From Singulisphaera sp. GP187 (GTDB taxonomy: Bacteria; Planctomycetota; Planctomycetia; Isosphaerales; Isosphaeraceae), in NCBI RefSeq assembly GCF_900129635.1, contig NZ_FSRB01000001.1:434001-498000 (forward strand): 64,000 bases of DNA. The letters are read 5' to 3'. Below the pieces are notes generated by a model. The model was not told where the DNA came from, made no database searches, and worked only from the letters and a program-made list of their open reading frames with translations. Positions within the stretch are counted from its first letter, which is position 1, and each line of letters starts with the position of its first letter. The position numbers and the translations under genes were made by a program. Of this stretch, positions 54,701 through 62,087 are shown piece after piece.

Positions 54701-56748
54701 TGCTCCGCCGTGAGTTCGAGAAGAAATCACGTCATATTCCCGTTCGCCAACTGATGGTTCGCGCCGGGAATGCGGTGCAGGCGATCAAGCCCGTCTTCAT
54801 GATGAGCCCGATGTCGGTCGCCTCGTACCTGCCCCCGGGGGCGCTTCAGTTCGACCTGGTCGTGTTCGACGAGGCCAGCCAGGTCCGGCCCGTCGACGCC
54901 CTCGGCGCCTTGTTGCGCGGTCGGAATGCGGTCGTCGTCGGCGATAGCCGGCAGCTTCCCCCGACCAACTTCTTCGACCGGCTCACGGGAGGGACCGATG
55001 ACGGCGAGGATGACGAGGCCTTGCACGACGTGGAGAGTATCCTCGGTCTCTTCGTCTCGCAGGGTGCTCCCCAGCGCATGCTTCGCTGGCACTACCGAAG
55101 CCGGCACGAGTCGCTGATCGCCGTCTCCAACCACGAGTTCTACGACAACCGCCTCGTCGTCTTTCCCAGCCCCGACGCCGGGCGCAGCGAGTCGGGCCTG
55201 GTCTTCCGCCACCTGCCGCAAACCCACTACGACCGGGGCCGAACCCGCACCAACCCCGGCGAGGCCGAGGAAGTGGCGCGGGCCGTTCTTGCGTTTGCAC
55301 GCGACCAACTGGCTCGCCCTGAATCGAGTCGACAGACGCTCGGAGTGGCGGCGTTCAGCGTGTCGCAGATGCAGGCGATCATCGATCAGTTGGAACGTCT
55401 GCGCCGTGAAGAGCCAGCATGTGAAGAATTCTTTGCGACAGGGACCGTGGAACCCTTTTTCGTCAAGAACCTTGAGAACGTTCAAGGGGACGAGCGTGAC
55501 GTCATCTTCATCAGCGTCGGCTACGGCCGGACGGCCGATGGCAACCTGGCAATGAACTTCGGGCCGCTGAACAACGAGGGGGGTGAGCGCCGGTTGAACG
55601 TGCTGATCACCCGCGCCCGGCGGCGTTGCGAGGTCTTCACCAACCTGACGGCCGGTGATATCGACCTCGCCCGCACCAGCGCCCGCGGGGTCCAGGCTTT
55701 GAAGGCCTTTTTCACGTACGCACAGACCGGCATGCTCGAGTCGGTCGAAGCGACCGGAGCCGAGTCCGCTTCCTCGTTTGAGCGGACGGTGCAAGGGGCG
55801 CTGACGGCTGCCGGGCATCGCGTGCGGGAGCGGATCGGCAGCTCGGGATTCCGGCTCGAGATGGGGGTCGTCGACCCGGATCGACCGAGTCACTACCAAC
55901 TCGGGATCGAATGCGACGGCCCGGTCTACCAGAGTGCTCGATCGGCCCGCGACCGTGACCGGCTGCGCCAGCAGGTGCTCGAGAACCTGGGGTGGAAACT
56001 CCACCGGATCTGGAGCACCGAGTGGTTCCGTGACCCCGAGGGCGAGCTGAGCAAGGCCTGTTCCGCCATCAATGCCGCCCAGACCCCGCCGGTGGTTGAA
56101 ACGCCCGGTCCCGAGTCTCCGCCCCAGGAAGCGTCGTCCGAGCCGAAGGAGGCCGACGACCCGATCGATGGGGAGCTGATCGTCGATTCCGCCGCGATCC
56201 CGGCCTATCAGCTCGCCGCTCTGGACGTCAAGCTCGGCGGACAAGAACTTCATGAAGTGCCTCCGCGTCGGATGGCTTCATGGGTTATCAAGGTGGTTCA
56301 GGCCGAAGGGCCGATCCTCGCTTCGGAGGCCACGCGACGGCTCGCCGACGCGGCCGGCGTCAAACGGATCGGCACCCGGATCCAGGCGGCCTTTGACCTC
56401 GCGCTTGACTTGTCGATTCGCCAAGGCAGTCTCCGACGCGAGGGCGATTTCCTCTGGTCGGCCGAAATGAACCTGCCGCCGTTACGTGATCGAAGCGGTT
56501 TGCCCACGGCGGCGCGCAAGCTGGATCTCATCGCGCCGGAAGAGATCGGGGGTGCGGTCGAACGCGTGGTGGCCGAAGCCCTCGGCATGGAACCCACGGA
56601 GGTCGCATCCGCCGCCTGCCGGCTGCTCGGCTTTCCCCGGGTCAGCGACGAGATGCGCCAGCGAATTGATGCCATCGTCGAGGACCTGGTCCGACAGAAT
56701 CGCCTCATCAAACGCGGAGACCATCTGTTGCCTCCGGACCCGGCCTAG
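51769..56748 (+). CDS. DUF4011/SF1 helicase/nuclease/DUF3320 multidomain protein
   Basis: A 1659-residue protein. DUF4011 begins near residue 15 (LNADRRDLLDLSLRNPLLNY). An acidic Pro/Glu-rich insert (about 75-165) splits it from the rest. Walker A is GPPGTGKS (397-404). The Walker B/DEAD-box-like region is VVFDEASQVRP (Asp1034, Glu1035), followed by VVGDSRQLPPTNFF. The C-terminal SF1 motifs are DVIFISVGYGR and RRLNVLITRARRR. A Vsr/MTES_1575-like nuclease domain (about 1325-1440) has GIECDGPVYQSA (Glu1381, Asp1383). DUF3320 closes at about 1500-1600. Such proteins are predicted nucleic-acid remodellers, some in defence islands. It stands alone here. A second start, ATG 51784, is possible. Confidence 0.9.
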   Translation: MESLVMPNDDPVGSRLNADRRDLLDLSLRNPLLNYRPRLRGLEIVGESSPDVFRILVREGRTMTFLHDPSAPEDPDPAQEHEQEQESKPPEAHLASEPVPEPPGELTPEPAQEPSRDLRLMTPADEPVVPTEPEAPASEPSTDLVIEPSPDLSSEPAPVLAPTFLPTSTTDLKLQTALSAPRLESRLLAIYLAARTSIEEQGVNTLFLAQGMLSWYESDAPQKRLNAPLILVPVELARTSARERFRLRHDGEDLGVNLSLAERLKAEFQIVLPAMPDADDLDVAAYFSAVAEAVQDRPKWAVQPEVIALGFFSFGKFLMYLDLDEQSWPEEARPAGHPILKALLGDGFQEPAAEVGEDESIDRWFDPRENRQVVDADSTQMLALLDADRGRNLVIQGPPGTGKSQTITNLIAEAAGKGKKVLFVAEKMAALEVVKRRLDAAGLGGACLELHSHKTKKKGVLDELRRTLELTRPRLGPIDDDLRMLTEVRDRLNAYSEAVNTPIAASGVTPHEAFGEFLNLRDGSTPAAVTVAPPRPDLPAMLTWTGFDFKRRLDLVEQLQARLAQAGVPRDHPFFGSRRTMLLASEEEQLRGLIDQARRTTDRVRDTAIRLAGQLGFDPPEGPDRLAILLRAAHWAGMEALRTGADLRTEDWGSRTRETEELLKDGQALADLHQRHDESVIPEAWDQDLLETRHDLNVSGRRWWRFVSPTYWRAKRRVAMLCRRTPPRGLEEQLALIDAIMAARRYRETVRRHEGLAARLFGPQWRGERSNWADLATVARTIVELHADVREGLVPSTVVDLLATRPNLQGLQALTSAVEEALTARHAALQSLFTFLDFDETTRFGPGGYDRLGLQDQSALLALWASRTSDLRGLAAWNFQVNGCRNEGLDDVVALADWWPEARLHLAPTFRRWWYEGLLEQAYRERPPLAGFEGTSQDQAVAKFRELDRLALRHAQARLAHDHWQGLPRKGGGGQLAVLRREFEKKSRHIPVRQLMVRAGNAVQAIKPVFMMSPMSVASYLPPGALQFDLVVFDEASQVRPVDALGALLRGRNAVVVGDSRQLPPTNFFDRLTGGTDDGEDDEALHDVESILGLFVSQGAPQRMLRWHYRSRHESLIAVSNHEFYDNRLVVFPSPDAGRSESGLVFRHLPQTHYDRGRTRTNPGEAEEVARAVLAFARDQLARPESSRQTLGVAAFSVSQMQAIIDQLERLRREEPACEEFFATGTVEPFFVKNLENVQGDERDVIFISVGYGRTADGNLAMNFGPLNNEGGERRLNVLITRARRRCEVFTNLTAGDIDLARTSARGVQALKAFFTYAQTGMLESVEATGAESASSFERTVQGALTAAGHRVRERIGSSGFRLEMGVVDPDRPSHYQLGIECDGPVYQSARSARDRDRLRQQVLENLGWKLHRIWSTEWFRDPEGELSKACSAINAAQTPPVVETPGPESPPQEASSEPKEADDPIDGELIVDSAAIPAYQLAALDVKLGGQELHEVPPRRMASWVIKVVQAEGPILASEATRRLADAAGVKRIGTRIQAAFDLALDLSIRQGSLRREGDFLWSAEMNLPPLRDRSGLPTAARKLDLIAPEEIGGAVERVVAEALGMEPTEVASAACRLLGFPRVSDEMRQRIDAIVEDLVRQNRLIKRGDHLLPPDPA

Positions 56749-56777
56749 GGAATGAATTTGTTTCCCCTCCCCCCCCC

Positions 56778-56884
56778 CCTGGGACCGCGGGCGTCCCGCC
56801 CGCTCTTGAATTTTTATTTAAAAAAATGAAATGAAATGAAATGAAATTGAATGGAATTGCGGGCGGGTCGCCCGCGGTCCCAGG
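56778..56884. repeat. 107-bp inverted-repeat element, cctgggaccg family
   Basis: Arms 56778-56803 and 56859-56884 match at 25 of 26 positions. The centre holds a short (atgaa)n tandem run at 56826-56846. It lies between the helicase and sulfatase genes and is non-coding. Confidence 0.85.
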
Positions 56885-56914
56885 GGGGAGGGGAGGAGGA
56901 GGAGCGTGGACATC

Positions 56915-58345
56915 ATGCAGAGATTCGCTCAAGTGATCTTGTTTGCGATGGTCGTTCTGGCGGGCGTCCCCGAACCGGCCGAGGCGGCAGCCGATGCCGG
57001 CCGGCCCAATGTGCTCCTGATCCTGGCCGACGACCTGGGCTATGGCGACCTCTCGAGCTTTGGCGCGGCCGACCTGAAAACGCCGAACATTGATGCGCTG
57101 GTGGCGGCCGGCGTGCGGTTCGATCGGTTCTATGCGAATTCCCCGGTCTGTTCTCCGACCCGGGCGGCCCTGCTGACCGGGCGCTATCCCGACCTGGTGG
57201 GTGTGCCGGGCGTCATCCGCACCCACCCCGAGGACAGTTGGGGGGCGCTTTCGCCTCAGGCCGTATTGCTGCCGCAGGTCCTCAAAGGGGCCGGCTATCG
57301 CACGGCGCTTGTCGGTAAGTGGCATCTGGGGCTGGGGGCCTCGAGTCTGCCCAACCGGCGCGGGTTCGACCGGTTTCACGGGTTCCTGGGCGACATGATG
57401 GATGATTACCACAACCATCGCCGCCATGGAATCAACTACATGCGTCAGGACGACCGGGAGATCGATCCGGCGGGGCATGCCACCGACCTCTTTTCCCAGT
57501 GGGCGATTGATTTTTTGAACGAATGCAAGGGCATGGATCATCCCTTCTTCCTCGAACTGGCCTACAACGCTCCGCATACGCCGGTGCAGCCGCCCCAGGA
57601 GTGGTTCGCCAAGGTGCGCCAGCGAGCGCCGGGGCTTGACCCGAAGCGGGCCAGGCTGGTGGCCCTGATCGAGCATCTCGATCACGGGATCGGCCAGGTG
57701 CTCGCCGCCTTGCACGCAAACGGACAGGCGGAGCGGACGCTGATCCTGTTCACGAGCGACAACGGCGGGCAACTCGACGCCGGCGCCCACTGTGGTCCGT
57801 TTCGAGGCGGCAAACAAGATATGTACGAAGGGGGCATTCGCGTGCCGTTGTGCGCGGTCTGGCCGGGCCGGATCGCGCCCGGCACGCGGAGCGATCGCGT
57901 CGCGGTGACGATGGACCTGTTCCCGACCATCTGCGAGGCGGCCGGCGCTCGGTTCGAGCATCCGATTGACGGCGTCTCGTTACTCTCAACCTTCCTGGGC
58001 CACAAGGGACCCGGCGGGCCGCCGGTCGAACGTGACCTCATCTTCGTGCGCCGCGAGGGAGGGATGAAGTACCACGGGCAAGATTACTACGCGGTGCGCC
58101 GAGGGGAGTGGAAGCTGGTCCAGAACAGCCCGTTCGAGCCGTTTCAGCTCTTCCACCTCGGACAAGACCCGCGGGAAGAGCACGATCGATCGGCTGGGGA
58201 ACGCGCGGTCGTCCTCGCCCTCAGCGACGTGCTGAGACGCCACGTCCAGCGTGCCGGGACCGTGCCCTGGCAGCCGCCCGAACGAGCGGGGGCGGACCAC
58301 GGGTTGAAACCGGCCGCCGCGAACCATGAGCCGGCCCCTCGGTAA
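56915..58345 (+). CDS. secreted sulfatase (arylsulfatase-like)
   Basis: A 476-residue formylglycine sulfatase with a leader (MQRFAQVILFAMVVLAGVPE, cleavage near AEAAA). The motif is CSPTRAALLTGR: Cys79 would become formylglycine, with Pro81 and Arg83. The metal-binding Asp pair lies in LLILADDLGYGD (39-40), GKWHLG supplies the usual Lys/His, and a later LFTSDNGGQ gives the second Asp/Asn. It resembles arylsulfatase A/GALNS groups. A ggagga repeat precedes ATG 56915; a GTG at 56906 is open too. It is followed 173 bp later by the GH32 gene and may act on the same sulfated glycan. Confidence 0.93.
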   Translation: MQRFAQVILFAMVVLAGVPEPAEAAADAGRPNVLLILADDLGYGDLSSFGAADLKTPNIDALVAAGVRFDRFYANSPVCSPTRAALLTGRYPDLVGVPGVIRTHPEDSWGALSPQAVLLPQVLKGAGYRTALVGKWHLGLGASSLPNRRGFDRFHGFLGDMMDDYHNHRRHGINYMRQDDREIDPAGHATDLFSQWAIDFLNECKGMDHPFFLELAYNAPHTPVQPPQEWFAKVRQRAPGLDPKRARLVALIEHLDHGIGQVLAALHANGQAERTLILFTSDNGGQLDAGAHCGPFRGGKQDMYEGGIRVPLCAVWPGRIAPGTRSDRVAVTMDLFPTICEAAGARFEHPIDGVSLLSTFLGHKGPGGPPVERDLIFVRREGGMKYHGQDYYAVRRGEWKLVQNSPFEPFQLFHLGQDPREEHDRSAGERAVVLALSDVLRRHVQRAGTVPWQPPERAGADHGLKPAAANHEPAPR

Positions 58346-58518
58346 TGGTTTGCGGGCTCGGGTGCCCGGGACGGGGCGATTGCTTGGTCGGCGCCTGCGG
58401 GTTAACCTCGACGGACAGTCGCGACCGGGACGCCGACGACGTCGAGATCCATTTTTTCCTGACCCGCTCTTTGCTGATGAATCAGAAGAGCCGGACGCCT
58501 TCGTGCGAGGTCGATTCC

Positions 58519-60684
58519 ATGAGTCTGCATCCCGCCACGCGGTCTGACCAATCCCTCCTTCCTGGTCGAGTCGCCTGGATTGGTCTCGCCTGGATCCTGG
58601 CCCTCACCGGTTCGGTCGCGATCGCCCAGGATCGCGCCGATCTCGTGATCGCGGACTTCGAAGGAGAAACGTATGGCGCCTGGACGACCACCGGGACGGC
58701 GTTTGGCTCCGGCCCCGCGCGGGGGACGCTCCCGGGCCAGATGAGCGTCAGCGGGTTTCAAGGAACCAGGCTGGTCAACTCGTTCCACGGGGGCGACGCG
58801 AGTACCGGCACGCTCACCTCGCCTTCGTTTGTGATCCAACGCCCGTTTCTGAACTTCCTGATCGGTGGCGGCAAGTATCCTGGCCGGACGGCTTTGGAAT
58901 TGGTCGTCGCCGACGCGGTGGTCCGGAGCGAGACCGGCCCGAACGACATCCCGGGGGGGACCGAGCGACTCGATTGGGCGGCGTGGGATGTGTCCGAATT
59001 CATCGGCAAGTCGGCCGTGGTTCGGATCGTCGACCAGCATCAAGGGGGCTGGGGCCACATCAACGTCGATCAGATTGTTCAGAGCCACCGCAAGCAAGGG
59101 GTGGAACCGGTGACTCGGGAGCTGGTCGTGAATGCCCGCTACCTCCACTTGCCCGTGCAACGCGATGCGCCCGTGCGAAAGCTCAAGGTTAGCGCCGATG
59201 GCCAGACCGTCCGCGAGTTCGATATCCGCTTGGCTGAAGCGCGGGCCGACTTCCTGGTCTTCGACGACGTCCATGCGCTCCGTGGCAAGACGCTGACGAT
59301 CGAGGCCGTGCTCCCCTCCGAAGCCAAGAGCCTCGAGAAAATCGTCCAGGCGGATGAGCTTCCGGACGCCCCATCACTCTATCGCGAGGCCGATCGCCCG
59401 CAGTTTCACTTCAGCTCGCGGCGGGGGTGGCTGAACGATCCCAACGGCCTGCTCTGGTATGAGGGGGAGTACCACCTGTTCTATCAGCACAATCCTTATG
59501 GGTGGGACTGGGGCAACATGCACTGGGGCCATGCAGTCAGCCCCGACCTGCTCCATTGGAAGGAACTGCCGATTGCGCTCTCGCCTCGGAAATACGGGGA
59601 TTGGTGCTTCTCGGGCAGCGGAGTGGTCGACCGGAAAAACAGCTCTGGGTTTGGCTCCGCCGCCGCCCCGCCGCTGGTGGCGGCCTATACGAGCACGGGG
59701 CGGGGTGAGTGTATGATCTTTAGCAACGACCGTGGGCGAACCTCGACCGAGTATGCGAAGAACCCGGTCGTCAAGCATCAGGGCCGGGACCCTCGCTTGT
59801 TGTTCCACGAGCCGACGAACCGCTGGGTGATGGCCGTCTACGATGAGGCCGACGGCAAACAAGCGATCGCGTTCCACTCCTCGGCCGACCTCAAGGAGTG
59901 GACTTATGAGTCGCGAATCGATGGTTTTTATGAATGCCCCGACCTCTTCGAACTGCCAGTGACCGGCGGAGCCGACGGCGCGTCGCGCTGGGTGCTCTAC
60001 GGCGCGGACGGAGCGTATATGCTCGGCCAGTTCGACGGCCATCGATTCAAGCCGGATTCGCCCAAGCTCCGGACCTGGTATGGCGACTTTTATGCGGCGC
60101 AGACCTTCAGCGATACCCCCGACCAGCGTCGGATCCAGATCGGCTGGGGCCGCGAGATTTCCTTCCCCGCCATGCCGTTCAACCAGCAGATGGCGATCCC
60201 CGCCGAGCTGAGCTTGCGGACAACCGACGAGGGAATCCGGATGTTCGCCCGCCCGGTAGCCGAGCTCGCCTCGCTCCATACCAAACATCATGCTTGGCGC
60301 GACCTCGGCGCGTCGGAGCTCGCCCGTGACCCGCTCGCCGCAGTGACCGCTGAGCTCCTCGAAATCAAGGTGGAGGCCGAGGTCGGTCCCACCAGCAAGC
60401 TGACGCTGCGAGTGCGTGGGGTGCCGGTCGTGTACGACGCCGGCAAGAACAGGCTCTCCTGCGGCAAGCATTCCGCCCCCTTGACGTCGAACAAGGGCAC
60501 CGTGAGGCTTCAGATCCTGGTCGATCGCGGCTCGATCGAAGTCTTTGGCAACGACGGCCAGGTTGCGATTTCCCTGGGCGTGATTCCGGCCAAAGGGGTG
60601 CAGCCGCTCTCCGCCTCGACCGATGGAGAGCCGCCCCGGATTCGCCTGCTGGAGGTCGATGAGCTGGGCTCAACCTGGCGTTGA
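58519..60684 (+). CDS. GH32 family glycoside hydrolase (fructan hydrolase), secreted
   Basis: A 721-residue protein. A leader (about 19-40) is followed by an N-terminal beta-rich region (about 45-280, perhaps a carbohydrate-binding or accessory domain). The GH32 five-blade propeller contains WLNDPNG (nucleophile Asp307), the RDP motif (Asp424) and acid/base Glu472 in YECPDLF. The terminal beta-sandwich carries ILVDRGSIEVFGNDGQVA. These are the levanase/invertase signatures. Fructans are the usual substrate, but GH32 specificity cannot be read. ATG 58519 follows gagg by 8 bases; the open frame runs to 58345. Confidence 0.93.
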   Translation: MSLHPATRSDQSLLPGRVAWIGLAWILALTGSVAIAQDRADLVIADFEGETYGAWTTTGTAFGSGPARGTLPGQMSVSGFQGTRLVNSFHGGDASTGTLTSPSFVIQRPFLNFLIGGGKYPGRTALELVVADAVVRSETGPNDIPGGTERLDWAAWDVSEFIGKSAVVRIVDQHQGGWGHINVDQIVQSHRKQGVEPVTRELVVNARYLHLPVQRDAPVRKLKVSADGQTVREFDIRLAEARADFLVFDDVHALRGKTLTIEAVLPSEAKSLEKIVQADELPDAPSLYREADRPQFHFSSRRGWLNDPNGLLWYEGEYHLFYQHNPYGWDWGNMHWGHAVSPDLLHWKELPIALSPRKYGDWCFSGSGVVDRKNSSGFGSAAAPPLVAAYTSTGRGECMIFSNDRGRTSTEYAKNPVVKHQGRDPRLLFHEPTNRWVMAVYDEADGKQAIAFHSSADLKEWTYESRIDGFYECPDLFELPVTGGADGASRWVLYGADGAYMLGQFDGHRFKPDSPKLRTWYGDFYAAQTFSDTPDQRRIQIGWGREISFPAMPFNQQMAIPAELSLRTTDEGIRMFARPVAELASLHTKHHAWRDLGASELARDPLAAVTAELLEIKVEAEVGPTSKLTLRVRGVPVVYDAGKNRLSCGKHSAPLTSNKGTVRLQILVDRGSIEVFGNDGQVAISLGVIPAKGVQPLSASTDGEPPRIRLLEVDELGSTWR

Positions 60685-61153
60685 TTGATGCCCTCGGCAT
60701 TTCTCCTCCAAGGGAACGCCAAGCGGCGAATCGCCCAGCTTTACAGGATGGGAGGGGCGTGTTACGCTCGCCCATGCGAGCATGAGAGTTTGGCCCGTTG
60801 CGATCCGGCCAAACGGATCGAGGTTTCCGTGGGATGACGCCTTTGATCGGTCTTGGATTCTGACGTGTCGAACGATGTTCGGCCTCCATGTCTCGGTGCG
60901 AAACGAGCCAGTATCCACCGCGTGACTCTCTTGTCGGGTAGGCACGGCCCACCAATTCCCGGATGATGGGTCGTGCCCACCCGACAAGAGACATCAAAGC
61001 AAGGCCCAGGCTCGCGTCGCTCTGCCCGATTGGAATGGTGGACCGTAACCCTCGTTACGAAGAGAATGTCTCGAGGTAGAGACCTTAGTCTTAGTAGACA
61101 ACTCCCCTGTACCGGCGAGATTCCGTCACTGATCCAGACGAAGGCAACGTCCC
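60685..61153. other. intergenic region upstream of the FtsK-like cassette
   Basis: It contains the repeat at 60928-60990. Otherwise no gene is supported; several short minus frames are Arg/Gly/Pro-rich shadows. The promoter of the cassette should lie at its right end, and a gaagg stretch precedes ATG 61154. Confidence 0.5.
60928..60990. repeat. inverted repeat sharing the hairpin at 33865
   Basis: Arms 60928-60946 and 60972-60990 match at 18 of 19 positions around a 25-bp centre. The arm sequence (ctcttgtcgggtgggcacg) is that of the 33865 hairpin with an internal insertion. Confidence 0.7.
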
Positions 61154-61807
61154 ATGAGCAACCAGGCCGCCGTCCACTCGATCGAGGCGTTGAAGGACCT
61201 GCGGGTCGCCCTGGCTTTGTTCTCGGAGGATGCGTTGAGTGCCTTGGGCGCCGTCGAGATGGAGGCGCGGCGGACGGTCCAGTGGTTGCAGCATGACCGG
61301 CGGATGTACTGGCAGGACCAGCTCAAGCGGCGCCGGGAGCAAGTGGCCTCGGCCCAGGCCGAACTGTTTCGGCGGCAACTGGGCAAGCGGCCCGACTCGT
61401 CACCGTCGTGCGGCGAGCAAAAGGAACTCCTGAGAAGAGCCGAAGCGAGCCTGCACGACGCGGAAATGCGGTCGGCGATGGTGAAGAAGTGGGACACAGC
61501 CTTGCAGCAGGCTGTGTTCGAGTACCACGGGAGCATCCGCCGGATCAAGGATCTCTCGAGCGGCGACGTCCCGCGAGCCATGCTCAAGCTGGAACGGATG
61601 GTCGACGCCCTTGAAGCCTATCTCCGCGTGACCCCGCCGTCGGGCCGGGGCGAGGCCTCGGCCTCGCCGCTCGAGTCGATCGCGAACACGATTCTCGACG
61701 AGGAGCCAGAGCCAGAGCCGGAGCCCGTGCCAACCGCCGAGGAGCCGGGTCCAATTCCGACACCGACACCTGCGGCGGAACACGATGAAGCTAAGCCGTC
61801 GCATTGA
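61154..61807 (+). CDS. coiled-coil protein of the FtsK-like cassette
   Basis: A 217-residue, mostly helical protein. Residues about 15-165 are rich in Arg/Gln/Glu and would form a long coiled coil (EMEARRTVQWLQHDRRMYWQ and RRREQVASAQAELFRRQ). A Pro/Glu tail follows (about 180-205, EPEPEPEPVPTAEEPGP). No signal peptide or known domain is seen. The frame continues into the next gene's start region: the stop at 61807 lies 41 bp before the ATG at 61848, and a longer form of gene two (61785) would overlap. The cassette arrangement suggests a joint role with the ATPase. Confidence 0.75.
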   Translation: MSNQAAVHSIEALKDLRVALALFSEDALSALGAVEMEARRTVQWLQHDRRMYWQDQLKRRREQVASAQAELFRRQLGKRPDSSPSCGEQKELLRRAEASLHDAEMRSAMVKKWDTALQQAVFEYHGSIRRIKDLSSGDVPRAMLKLERMVDALEAYLRVTPPSGRGEASASPLESIANTILDEEPEPEPEPVPTAEEPGPIPTPTPAAEHDEAKPSH

Positions 61808-61847
61808 TTCGACGGTCCTCAAACCACTTCGATCGAGGCAGAGACGC

Positions 61848-62087
61848 ATGGCCAACGCGAACGTCATGGCCGGTTCCCATCGGCTGAAACACGCGATCAA
61901 GACGCTTCAAGAACACTGGCTGGCCACCGAATCGACCTGGAACGACTCGGTCCGGCGCAAGTTCGAGGAGCGTCACCTCATGCCGCTCGACCCGGCCGTC
62001 GACGCCGCCTTGATCGGGATGCAGAAGCTCGCCGAGATCCTCGACCACGTTCGTCGCGATTGTTCCGACCGGAGCGAGATGCTGTGA
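61848..62087 (+). CDS. 79-residue helical protein, WXG100-like
   Basis: A small two-helix protein: MANANVMAGSHRLKHAIKTL then QEHWLATESTWNDSVRRKFE and ALIGMQKLAEILDHVRRDCS. The W-x-D in place of W-x-G, the size and the position beside an FtsK/EssC-type ATPase recall WXG100 (ESAT-6-like) substrates, but the canonical WxG is not exact. The ATG 61848 follows gagg by 9 bases; an upstream ATG at 61785 is also open. The stop overlaps the GTG of the ATPase by GTGA, so they are translationally coupled. It could be a secreted substrate or a structural adaptor. Confidence 0.65.
   Translation: MANANVMAGSHRLKHAIKTLQEHWLATESTWNDSVRRKFEERHLMPLDPAVDAALIGMQKLAEILDHVRRDCSDRSEML

Noticed and set aside
52288..56253. 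minus-strand frames of 579 and 508 residues
   Set aside because: Shadows of the helicase gene; no recognisable domain.
56826..56846. (atgaa)n tandem run as a CRISPR-like array
   Set aside because: The unit is 5 bases with no spacers. It is the centre of an inverted-repeat element.
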